DNA from: CAZNMF01 sp035547155
GTDB lineage: Bacteria > Acidobacteriota > Vicinamibacteria > Vicinamibacterales > SCN-69-37
Length of the DNA: 46,095 nt
Assembly (NCBI GenBank): GCA_035547155.1
Contig: DASZVJ010000200.1
Location: forward strand, 1-46,095
Reading direction: 5' to 3'
In this document: positions 7,201-14,171 of the stretch, piece by piece
Layout: the number at the start of each line of letters is the position of its first letter
Numbering within the stretch: the first letter of the stretch is position 1
Notes under the pieces: generated by a model
What the model was told of the DNA's origin: nothing
Seen by the model: only the letters and a program-made list of their open reading frames with translations
Database searches by the model: none
Program-made: the position numbers and the translations under genes

Positions 7201-8415
7201 TCAGCGCTTCACGAGCTCGACGCGCCGGTTCTTCGCGCGGCCTTCGGCCGTGGCTTCGTCAGCGATGGGCTTGTCGGGGCCGAAGCCGTTCGACGACAGC
7301 CGCGTCGCGTCCACACCGGCGGTCTTCAGAGCGGCGACCACGGCTGCGGCGCGATCCTGGCTCAGCTTGACGTTGTAGTCGTGCGCGCCGACGTTGTCGG
7401 TGTAGCCGTCGATCTCGAGCTTCAGCGCTGGATTGCTCTTCATCAGCGCCACGACCTGGTCGATCACCGGCTTCGCGTCGGGCTTCAGCGTCGCTTTGTT
7501 GAAGTCGAAGTTGACGTACAGCGCGATGCGGCCGTCCTTGTCGAGCGCCGTCTTCAGCGCGTCGGCGGTCGGAGGCGTGATCGACGCGGCGAACGCTTTC
7601 TCTTCGACGGCCGTCACTTCGATGCCCGTCTCCTGGCTGTAGACCTTGATCCAAATCGTCTTGCCCGCGTCTTCCAGCCGCGCCGTCGTGTCGCGATCGT
7701 CGGTGAAGAGCGTCTGCGCGCCGAGCTTCTTCAGGGCATCCCGGTAGTTCTGCTGGATCGCCAGATCGCTGTTGGGTGCGTTGGAGCCGTTGGTGTAGTT
7801 GATGTCGTACAGCGCGCCTTCGACCGTCACCGTCGACGTGTCGTCGCCATGCTGGACGGTGAAGTCCGCCTTGTCGAAGTTGCGCTTGGTCGGATCATCG
7901 GCCGTGTATCCCGGCATGTGGCCGAGCAGCCGGTAGTCGGCGCCGGAGGGAGCCGTGAGCGTGTCGACGAACGGCATCCTGTCGACGACCGTCACGTCGA
8001 TCTCGGTCTCCTGGCTGTAGATCCGGATCCAGGTTTCCTTGCCGTTCTTGACCAGCTTCGCGTAGGTGTCGCGATCGTCCTTGGAGACGATCTGCGCGCC
8101 GAGCTTGGTGAGCTGCTCGCGATAGTTGGACTGGATCTCGAGATCGCTCAGCGCATCGGTGCCGCTCTTCGGCGTGTAGCTCTGCGAGCACTTGGCGCCG
8201 GCGGCGGTCACCTTCTTCGGATCGTCCTCGCTGCCGACGGAGAAATCGTAGCTGTCGTACGCGCGCGTCTCCTGTTCTCCAGGCTCGTACGTCGGCAGAT
8301 GACCGACGGGCGCGCAATCCGCGGCCTTGGCCTGCGCGGCCAGCGCGCGCGGCGCCATGCCGGCCGCCACGATCGCGACGCTCAGACTCCATCCAGCCAG
8401 CTTCTTCATCGACAT
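7201..8415 (-). CDS. OmpA-family protein with two tandem DUF4892-like domains
   Basis: 404 residues. Signal peptide at 1-26 (MSMKKLAGWSLSVAIVAAG, cut near ALA-AQA). Two related domains of about 110 residues follow (about 39-150 and 167-275). Each has a SNYREQLTKLGAQIV / QNYRDALKKLGAQTL segment, a KDDRDTYAKL / TDDRDTTARL segment, and IRIYSQETEIDVTVV / IKVYSQETGIEVTAV. They look like DUF4892 modules. The C-terminal OmpA domain (about 295-404: YVNFDFNKATLKPDAKPVI, DGYTDNVGAHDYN, LSQDRAAAVVAAL, NRRVELV) binds peptidoglycan. It should sit in the periplasm or outer membrane, linking the envelope to the cell wall. Start ATG 8415 has GGAGG 7 bases upstream. Confidence 0.92.
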   Translation of the reverse strand: MSMKKLAGWSLSVAIVAAGMAPRALAAQAKAADCAPVGHLPTYEPGEQETRAYDSYDFSVGSEDDPKKVTAAGAKCSQSYTPKSGTDALSDLEIQSNYREQLTKLGAQIVSKDDRDTYAKLVKNGKETWIRIYSQETEIDVTVVDRMPFVDTLTAPSGADYRLLGHMPGYTADDPTKRNFDKADFTVQHGDDTSTVTVEGALYDINYTNGSNAPNSDLAIQQNYRDALKKLGAQTLFTDDRDTTARLEDAGKTIWIKVYSQETGIEVTAVEEKAFAASITPPTADALKTALDKDGRIALYVNFDFNKATLKPDAKPVIDQVVALMKSNPALKLEIDGYTDNVGAHDYNVKLSQDRAAAVVAALKTAGVDATRLSSNGFGPDKPIADEATAEGRAKNRRVELVKR

Positions 8416-8570
8416 CGAAAGGCCTCCTGCTGCGCGGACGATCGTAGCACCGGCGAGTCGGGGGCTCGATCGGCCCTCGGCGATCGGCCCATGGTGCTCG
8501 TCATGCGGTCGCGATAGAGTGGCTGATCATCACGACCCCTCCCGGGCACCGATCACCACGGAGGTGAACC

Positions 8571-8984
8571 ATGAGTCTCACGGGCATGTACGCCTACGCA
8601 CAGAAGATCGCGCAGGGCAAATTCCACGGCACGATTCAGGAACAGAACGGCAAGCTCGTCTTCAACGGCACCGTCGCGACGGAGAACGAGAAGAACGAGA
8701 TCTGGAACGCGATCAAGACGATTCCGACGTGGCGCGATGACGTCATGGCGGACATCCGCGTTGCCGGCGGTCCGGCGCCGGCCGCCAACGCGCCGGCTGC
8801 TGCACCGGCACCTGCACCCGCGGCGGCGAAGACGTATACGGTCCAGGCCGGCGACACGCTGAGCGCGATCGCGAAGGCGCATCTCGGCAACGCGAACGCG
8901 TACATGAAGATCTTCGAGCTCAACAAGGATCAGTTGAGCGATCCCAACAAGATCAAGCCCGGACAGGTATTGCGCCTGCCGTAG
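8571..8984 (+). CDS. BON-LysM domain protein (Kbp/YgaU-like), copy 2
   Basis: 137 residues, nearly the same as the protein at 5036-5431. The first 65 residues differ at only a modest number of positions, and the LysM domain is almost identical (YTVQAGDTLSAIAKAHLG ... PGQVLRLP). The alanine/proline linker is longer (PAPAANAPAAAPAPAPAAA). A GGAGG site precedes the ATG and the first residues MSLTGMYAYA are shared with copy 1. It is divergent from the OmpA-family gene and followed by a strong hairpin. Likely a recent duplication, possibly with different regulation. Confidence 0.9.
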   Translation: MSLTGMYAYAQKIAQGKFHGTIQEQNGKLVFNGTVATENEKNEIWNAIKTIPTWRDDVMADIRVAGGPAPAANAPAAAPAPAPAAAKTYTVQAGDTLSAIAKAHLGNANAYMKIFELNKDQLSDPNKIKPGQVLRLP

Positions 8985-8998
8985 TTCTCTCGTCGTCA

Positions 8999-9050
8999 CC
9001 CGTCCCGCCGCACCGCGCGCGTGAATAGGGCGCGCGTGCGGCGGGACGGG
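8999..9050. terminator. Strong bidirectional hairpin between convergent genes
   Basis: 15-base perfect arms: 8999-9013 (CCCGTCCCGCCGCAC) pairs with 9036-9050 (GTGCGGCGGGACGGG), and inner CGCGC runs extend the stem around a small loop. It lies 15 bases after the stop of the second BON-LysM gene and about 60 bases from the stop of the convergent DUF4189 gene, so it can serve both. No U-tract follows. Confidence 0.6.
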
Positions 9051-9108
9051 AGCGACCTGCGATCGAGCGCAATCGGTCGCCTGCAATCGTCTGGCGTCCG
9101 CTGAAGGA

Positions 9109-9951
9109 TCACTTGATCCGGCGCCAGGTTCCCGCGCCGAGCTTTCCGGTCATATACATGACGTTCGGGCCTTGGAACGAGTACGTTCCGCCATCGACGT
9201 CGACGAAGCCGCCGGCCGTGGCTTCCAGATGCCACTTGCCGTTCGCCGCCGAAAAACTGCCGGCGTGGGACGGCTCATAGATCTGCTGCGTCTCGGCATG
9301 GAACTCGTACGTGCCGCCCTCGCCAATCTCCCAGATCCAATGGCCGGCAGGCGTGTCGAGCGCCCACGTTCCAACCGTACGCGCGTCCAACTTCGCATCC
9401 TTCGGCGCCGGCGGCAACGGCAGTTGCGGCGACCATTGCCAGGTGTCGCTGGCGCACGGCGTGGTCATCACCTTGCAGTTCTTGCCGCCGTTTTTCCGGC
9501 ACTCCGCCAGCGCGCCGTTCCATGCCTCGAGCCGCGTGTCGACGCCGCCTGACCAGCCAGTAGATCCGTCGGCAGGACTTGTCGCCACGCCGATGCAGCG
9601 TTTGCGCGTCCAGGCGACGACCTTGCAGTCATTGCCGCCGTGATTCTGGATGCAGCTCTTGATCGCGTCCCTGTCGGAGTCGGACTGACTGCTCTCGAAG
9701 TAGGAGGCGCCGACAACGAACGTCGTCGACGACGTGGCGATGCTGGCGTAGGGTCCGTCGGGCGGCGGAGGCTGGCTCGGCGGTCCGCTGGGATGGTTGT
9801 AGCAAACCTCTGGCGCAATGCCCGCGGTGTCGCCGTAGCACCCGGTGATCGGGTTGTAGACCTGCGCCGATGTCCCCGAGCTGGAGACGGCAAGAACCGC
9901 CACCGTCGCACCGAAGCCGATCGCCAAGGTAGACATGCCGGAACGTGTCAT
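9109..9951 (-). CDS. Secreted DUF4189-domain protein
   Basis: 280 residues. Signal peptide (MTRSGMSTLAIGFGATVAV ... SGTSA-QV). A DUF4189-type domain at about 66-125 carries YASIATSSTTFVVGASYF, a DAIKSCIQNHGGNDCKVVA segment and a conserved CIGVA. A second cysteine-containing copy of this pattern (AWNGALAECRKNGGKNCKVM) is at about 142-162. The C-terminal part (about 185-280) is a beta-rich region with GTWALDTPAGHWIWEI and GKWHLEATAGGF, of the kind that reads like a lipocalin-like or glycine/tryptophan-rich repeat. Six or more cysteines suggest disulfides in the periplasm. Function unknown. The start has GGGAG upstream. Confidence 0.8.
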   Translation of the reverse strand: MTRSGMSTLAIGFGATVAVLAVSSSGTSAQVYNPITGCYGDTAGIAPEVCYNHPSGPPSQPPPPDGPYASIATSSTTFVVGASYFESSQSDSDRDAIKSCIQNHGGNDCKVVAWTRKRCIGVATSPADGSTGWSGGVDTRLEAWNGALAECRKNGGKNCKVMTTPCASDTWQWSPQLPLPPAPKDAKLDARTVGTWALDTPAGHWIWEIGEGGTYEFHAETQQIYEPSHAGSFSAANGKWHLEATAGGFVDVDGGTYSFQGPNVMYMTGKLGAGTWRRIK

Positions 9952-10014
9952 CGTCGTCTCCCGCCCCTCAACGGGGCAGATTAGAGCACATCGCGACGAC
10001 GATATGCGCCCGCT

Positions 10015-12678
10015 TCATCCTTCCCGCAGCACGCGCGCCGGATCGAGGCGCGCGGCGCGGCGGGCGGGAAGCCAGGCCGCGAGGATGACGGCCGCGGCGA
10101 GCACGACGATCGCGCCGGCGAACGTTGCCGGATCGCGCGCGTCGAGGTGGTACAACATCGTCGCGTCCACGAACCGCGACGCCCACAGGCTGGCGACAGC
10201 GCCCGTCGCCAGGCCGATCGCGAGCAGCATCGACACGCGACGGAAGATCAAGCGGACGATGCCACCAGCGTTCGCGCCGAGCGCCATGCGCACGCCGATC
10301 TCGGTGCGGCGCGCATTGACCGCGTGCGAGACGACGCCATAGAGTCCGACCGCCGCGAGCAGCAGGCCGAGCGCACCGAAGAACGTCGAGAGCAGCGCGA
10401 CGAGCTGCTCGCGCAGCATCGCGGCGTGGATGTACTCGTCGAACGTGCGGAACGTGAACGAGACGCGCGGGTCGGTCTGCGCCAGCGCCGTCGCGACCGC
10501 ACGCTGCGTAGCCGCACGCTGACCGGGCGCGGTCGCGATCGTCACGTTCGTCCCGAAATCGTCGGCTGACGGCGGGATGTACATCGTCGGGACTACGCCT
10601 GCGCGCGGCGATCGGTAGACGGCATCTTCGACAAGCCCGACGACAAGGTAGGCGGTGCGATCCTCCACGCCGACGCGAATCGTCTGCCCGACCGGCGAGC
10701 CCTTCTGCAGGAACCGATCCGCGAACGTCTGATTCACGATGGCCACGTGCGCGTCGCTGTGCAGATCGCCATCGACGAAATCCCGTCCCGCGATCAGCCG
10801 CGTGCGCATCGTCTTGAACCAGTCCGGCGACACCGCGTTCATCCAGGTCATCCGGCTGCGATCCGCAGGGATGCCCGGCTCGTCCGTGACGGCCGCGTTC
10901 CAGCCCGCGCCGGAAAGCGGCGTGAGGATCGACGTGGCCGCGGAGGTCACGCCGGGCACAGCCGCAGCGGCGGCGCGCAGGCGCTGCATCAGCGCCGCCT
11001 GCTGCGCGCGATCGGTTGTGCTCGCGTGCAGGTCCATTGTCGCAATGACGAGCGGCTCAGGCGTGAACCCGAGCGGCACGCGGCTGAGCGATTGGAACGT
11101 CCGCAGGAACAGGCCGGCCGCGACGACGAGCACGAGCGACAGCGCGATTTGCGTGACGACGAGCGCGCCGCGAATCGTGAACCGGCGGTCGCCGGCGATG
11201 CTGCGTCCCGCGTCCTTGAGCGCGTCATTGGGCGCGACGCGCCGCACGCCGAGCGCGGGCGCGACGCCGGCGATGATCGCGGTCAGGCTGGCGAGTGCCG
11301 CCGTGAAGCCGAGCACGCGCCAGTCGAGCTGGAGATCGAGCGAGACGGCATTGCGCCACGTGCCGAGCTGGTGCACGAGCAGCACGCTGCTCCACGACGC
11401 GAAGATCACGCCGAGGGCAGCTCCCGCGAGTGCGATCAGCAGACTTTCGGCGAAGAGCAATCGCGCCAGCCGCCAGCGAGACGCGCCGAGCGCGAGCCGC
11501 ACGCTAAGTTCGTGCTGCCGCGCGACCGCTCGCGCGAGCAACAGGTTTGCGATGTTCGCGCACGCGATCAGCAGCACGAGCCCGACGACGGCGAGCATCG
11601 CGACGAGGGGCGTCTCGAAGTCGCCGCGCAGTTCCGAGAAGCCAGTCGCGGCCGGCGCCAGCTCCAATGGCGCTTTCATGTAGTCGGCCAGCGCACCGGG
11701 AGGGCCGTTCGGCAGTGATTCTTCCCGCAGGCGCGGCTGGAGACGGCGCAGCGCCGCCGTAGTCTGTTCGAGCGCCTGACCCGGCTTTTGCCGCGCCATG
11801 ATCGAGAGCCACCAGAACCAGTGCGCGTCCGCTCCGCGCAGACTTCTGTCCGAGCCATTGATGAGCGGATTGGCCGCGAAGGGAATCATCACGTCGTCTG
11901 TACGTCCGACTTCAGGTCCGAAGAATCCGGCCGGCGCCACGCCGACGACGGTGAATGGCACGCGATTCAACGTCAGCCGCTGACCGACGACGTCGTCGCG
12001 GCCGCCGAAGTACCGTTGCCAGAATCCGTGACTGACGACGGCGACGGCGGCGTCACCGCCGAGCGTGTCGTCTGCCGCGGTGAGCGCGCGGCCGCGCGCC
12101 GGCGCGACGCCGAGCACGTCGAACATGCGCCCGCTGACGTAGGCACCGGCGACGAACGTCGTCTCGCCGCTCTGCGCCAGGTCGAACTTTTCGTTGGACC
12201 ACGCGAACGCGCCGTCGAAGATCTCATCGCGGTGGCGATCGATGGCTTCCCAGATGGGATAGGTCCAATCGCCGTGCTGAAGATAGACGAGACTGCCGGG
12301 ATCGCGGACGGGCAGCGTGCGCAGCGACAGGCTGTTGTAGAGCGAGAACAGCGCGGTGTTGGCGCCGATGCCGAGCGCGAGCGTGCCGATGGCAACGATC
12401 GTGAAGCCGGGATTCTTGCGCAACCCGCGCAGCACGGTGCGGAGATCGCGGCCGATGGCATCGAGCGCCGACCACGTCCAGGCCTCGCGCGCGTCCTCGT
12501 GCGAGAGCGTCGCGTTGCCGAGTGCGCGGCGGCTCGCGTCTTCCGCGTCGCGCGCCGACACGCCGTCGCGTTCGAGACGCGCCTGACGCAGCGATCGATG
12601 CGTTTCCATCTCTTCGCGCAGATCGGCATCGTGACGGGACGATCGCAGCAGGTGCAGCAGACGTCGCAGCGTGCGCAT
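10015..12678 (-). CDS. ADOP-family ABC transporter permease
   Basis: 887 residues, full length for the acidobacterial duplicated orphan permease group. The N-terminal cytoplasmic helix region (1-85, REEMETHRSLRQARLERDG) is typical. Membrane segment 1 is at about 88-110 (AIGTLALGIGANTALFSLYN). A MacB-like periplasmic domain carries MFDVLGVAPARGRALTAADD and SHGFWQRYFGGRDDVVG. The first FtsX module (IACANIANLLLARAVARQHE, VRLALGASRWRLAR), a second periplasmic domain and a second FtsX module (LYGVVSHAVNARRTEIGVRM) follow, ending PARRAARLDPARVLREG. GGAG precedes the ATG. The PadR gene lies 111 bases upstream in the same direction and presumably controls it. No ATPase partner is adjacent; substrate unknown. 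Confidence 0.95.
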   Translation of the reverse strand: MRTLRRLLHLLRSSRHDADLREEMETHRSLRQARLERDGVSARDAEDASRRALGNATLSHEDAREAWTWSALDAIGRDLRTVLRGLRKNPGFTIVAIGTLALGIGANTALFSLYNSLSLRTLPVRDPGSLVYLQHGDWTYPIWEAIDRHRDEIFDGAFAWSNEKFDLAQSGETTFVAGAYVSGRMFDVLGVAPARGRALTAADDTLGGDAAVAVVSHGFWQRYFGGRDDVVGQRLTLNRVPFTVVGVAPAGFFGPEVGRTDDVMIPFAANPLINGSDRSLRGADAHWFWWLSIMARQKPGQALEQTTAALRRLQPRLREESLPNGPPGALADYMKAPLELAPAATGFSELRGDFETPLVAMLAVVGLVLLIACANIANLLLARAVARQHELSVRLALGASRWRLARLLFAESLLIALAGAALGVIFASWSSVLLVHQLGTWRNAVSLDLQLDWRVLGFTAALASLTAIIAGVAPALGVRRVAPNDALKDAGRSIAGDRRFTIRGALVVTQIALSLVLVVAAGLFLRTFQSLSRVPLGFTPEPLVIATMDLHASTTDRAQQAALMQRLRAAAAAVPGVTSAATSILTPLSGAGWNAAVTDEPGIPADRSRMTWMNAVSPDWFKTMRTRLIAGRDFVDGDLHSDAHVAIVNQTFADRFLQKGSPVGQTIRVGVEDRTAYLVVGLVEDAVYRSPRAGVVPTMYIPPSADDFGTNVTIATAPGQRAATQRAVATALAQTDPRVSFTFRTFDEYIHAAMLREQLVALLSTFFGALGLLLAAVGLYGVVSHAVNARRTEIGVRMALGANAGGIVRLIFRRVSMLLAIGLATGAVASLWASRFVDATMLYHLDARDPATFAGAIVVLAAAVILAAWLPARRAARLDPARVLREG

Positions 12679-12716
12679 GGCGAGCTCCTCTGAAACTTGT
12701 CTTCTAGTCTTGGCTG

Positions 12717-12740
12717 CGAATGGGGCCCCACCCCCATTCG
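12717..12740. other. Hairpin between padR and the ADOP permease gene
   Basis: CGAATGGGG (12717-12725) and CCCCATTCG (12732-12740) form a perfect 9-base stem with a 6-base loop in the 111-base gap of the padR-permease operon. No U-tract follows on the minus strand, so it may stabilise mRNA or modulate read-through rather than end transcription. Confidence 0.35.
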
Positions 12741-12789
12741 CCCGCTCAGCGCCGCTTCTACGTCGCGGGCTTCGCGGACTTTCTATTGA

Positions 12790-13128
12790 TTACGTCGTTC
12801 GCAGCACGCCCTGAATCGCGCTGATCATCCGATCGAACTCGGCACGCTCGGCGGCCAGCTGGCGCCGGCCCGCGGCGGTCAACGTGTAGTAGCGCGCGCG
12901 GCGGTTGTTCTCGGACGTGCCCCATTCGGCCTTGGCCCACCCGTTGATCAGCAGCCGCTGCAGCGCCGGATAGAGCGCGCTTTCGCCGACCTGCAGCACG
13001 TCGCCCGAGGTCAGACGCAAGTGCTCGACGATCCCGTAGCCGTGCTTCGTCCCGTGCGACAGGGCTTTGAGAATCAGCAGCTCGAGCGTGCCGGGAAGCA
13101 GATCGGAGGGTGCGTTGGTGAGTCCCAT
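12790..13128 (-). CDS. PadR-family transcriptional regulator
   Basis: 112 residues. Typical short PadR: LPGTLELLILKALSHGTKHG, IVEHLRLTSGDVLQVGESAL, YPALQRLLINGWAKAEWG, then the wing RRARYYTLTAAGRRQL and a C-terminal helix. The start is ATG 13128 (TTG 13131 is the adjacent alternative). No Shine-Dalgarno sequence lies upstream; instead the start codon is inside a 25-base perfect palindrome that also touches the -10 box. Together these predict an almost leaderless mRNA whose synthesis the protein itself represses. The target operon is presumably this gene plus the ADOP permease downstream. Confidence 0.92.
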   Translation of the reverse strand: MGLTNAPSDLLPGTLELLILKALSHGTKHGYGIVEHLRLTSGDVLQVGESALYPALQRLLINGWAKAEWGTSENNRRARYYTLTAAGRRQLAAERAEFDRMISAIQGVLRTT

Positions 13129-13145
13129 CAACTATTGATGGGACT
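13121..13145. promoter_or_regulatory. Perfect palindrome over the padR start codon (putative PadR operator)
   Basis: AGTCCCATCAA (13121-13131) and TTGATGGGACT (13135-13145) are exact inverted repeats of 11 bases with a 3-base centre. The site covers the predicted transcription start and the ATG at 13128 and touches the -10 hexamer. Its size and position fit a dimeric PadR operator used for autorepression. Confidence 0.65.
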
Positions 13146-13172
13146 ATAGCGGCCACGCGCTCGAGATGTCAA
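13143..13172 (-). promoter_or_regulatory. Near-consensus sigma70 promoter of padR
   Basis: On the minus strand TTGACA (13172-13167) is followed by an 18-base spacer and TATAGT (13148-13143). The -35 is perfect and the -10 matches at five of six positions. The start point should fall near 13136, only about 8 bases before the ATG. This is the best promoter by eye in the window. Confidence 0.65.
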
Positions 13173-13334
13173 TGCGGCGGGATTGGAGTCGTTGCCAGGC
13201 GCCAAGAGAACCGATTGCAGTTTCTGCAAAGTTTCTGCAGCGACGATTCGATTGGCTGCCATTGGGCGTCGCGACGCTCGTCAGTATGTTCGCGTCATTG
13301 TTCGCGGCACTTCATACGGTCTGACGCGCGTCGT

Positions 13335-13688
13335 CTACCGCCGCCCGCGAAAGAGCCGCTGATAGTCGTCCGGCGAGAAACCGACAACGATCGTGCCGTC
13401 GATGTCCAGCACGGGCCTTTTGATCATCGAAGGGTGCTCGACCATCAAGGCGATCGCCTTGATGGCCGTCAGTCCCTCACGCTGAGACTCCGGCAGCTTC
13501 TTGAACGTCGTCCCCGCCCGGTTGCAGACCTTCTCCCAGCCCGCCGCGCGGCACCAGGTCTCGAGCGACTCGCGATCGATGCCCCCGATCTTGTAGTCGT
13601 GAAACCGGTACGCGACCCCGTGCGCATCGAGCCACGCGCGTGCTTTCTTGATCGTGTCGCAGTTCTTGATGCCGAACATGGTGAGCAT
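13335..13688 (-). CDS. ArsC/Spx-superfamily protein (YffB-like)
   Basis: 117 residues with thioredoxin-like ArsC fold: FGIKNCDTIKKARAWLDAHG at the N-terminus, with C10 as the single active-site-type cysteine; YRFHDYKIGGIDRE; RAGTTFKKLPESQR; and MIKRPVLD with the conserved K90-R91-P92. It is closer to E. coli YffB, as remembered, than to true arsenate reductases. YffB has been proposed to be glutathione-dependent, so calling it an arsenate reductase would go beyond the sequence. The start ATG 13688 gives the same N-terminal length as YffB. Just upstream is a short GGTTCTGGGGTTC repeat copy. Confidence 0.88.
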   Translation of the reverse strand: MLTMFGIKNCDTIKKARAWLDAHGVAYRFHDYKIGGIDRESLETWCRAAGWEKVCNRAGTTFKKLPESQREGLTAIKAIALMVEHPSMIKRPVLDIDGTIVVGFSPDDYQRLFRGRR

Positions 13689-13692
13689 GGTC

Positions 13693-13710
13693 AGGAACCC
13701 CAGAACCTGA
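13693..13710. repeat. Short GAACCC-type intergenic repeat copy
   Basis: GGAACCCCAGAACCTGAT, directly upstream of the ArsC-like gene, matches the degenerate GAACC/CAGAACC repeats at 26758-26836 and 38867-38936. Confidence 0.4.
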
Positions 13711-13761
13711 TTCTTCTGTACTCTCCCCCTCAATCCGTGCATGATCAGCACGGATCGGCCG

Positions 13762-13989
13762 TCAGGACGTGCCAGGCGAGACGCGGGTCAGCCAGCCGGC
13801 GAGCTGGCGTGCGGCCTCGTCAGGGGTCGTGCCGTAGAACGGCATCAGCGCCGTGGTCGCGCCGCGGCGCGCGAGTTGAGCGCGCCATTGGTTCTGGCCA
13901 ACCGGCAGGACTTCGATGACGTACTGCCGTCCATTGATCGTTTCGTTGATGCGAATCACGTTCACTGGGGAGCTCGGGCCCACGCGCAT
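13762..13989 (-). CDS. Small conserved-looking unknown protein
   Basis: About 75 residues with ATG 13989, or 67 with GTG 13965. The frame stays open up to 14145, but the upstream part reads like non-coding translation. The core has an alternating beta pattern (INETINGRQYVIEVLPVG, then WRAQLARRGATTALMPFYG) and a final helix (TPDEAARQLAGWLTRV), resembling small HicB-like or DUF-type folds. I do not recognise a named family. It lies upstream of the ArsC-like gene in the same direction, 73 bases away. Function unknown. Confidence 0.55.
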   Translation of the reverse strand: MRVGPSSPVNVIRINETINGRQYVIEVLPVGQNQWRAQLARRGATTALMPFYGTTPDEAARQLAGWLTRVSPGTS

Positions 13990-14136
13990 CCAGGCGCACA
14001 GGCGACGATTGATTCTAGTGACGACGAGAGACGACGCAAGCGAAAGCGGATGCGAAGCTGCACCTCGTGAGGGCGACAGGGATCGTTTGTTCGAGCCTGC
14101 GGCGAAAATAATTTCGCGCCGACAACTCGTGCACAG

Positions 14137-14168
14137 GTGATCCACGGATCTTCCACAGGATTTCCACA
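14137..14168. other. Cluster of TCCACAG-type repeats before the secreted protein gene
   Basis: TGATCCACG (14137-14145), CTTCCACAG (14149-14157) and TTTCCACAG (14160-14168) lie in phase about 11-12 bases apart, just upstream of the GTG start at 14172. A small hairpin GCGAAA-ATAA-TTTCGC (14101-14116) precedes them. They resemble weak DnaA boxes but could be a regulator site. Confidence 0.3.
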
Positions 14169-14171
14169 GCC

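Noticed and set aside
8999..9050. Mobile-element inverted repeat
   Set aside because: The hairpin is at the end of convergent genes with no transposase; a terminator-like role is simpler.
13335..13688. Arsenate reductase
   Set aside because: It has the ArsC fold, but the sequence is closest to YffB; no other ars gene is present, so a resistance function is not supported.
14101..14168. Replication origin
   Set aside because: Three weak TCCACAG-type sites and a small hairpin are too few. There is no AT-rich unwinding region, and no dnaA or dnaN gene is nearby.
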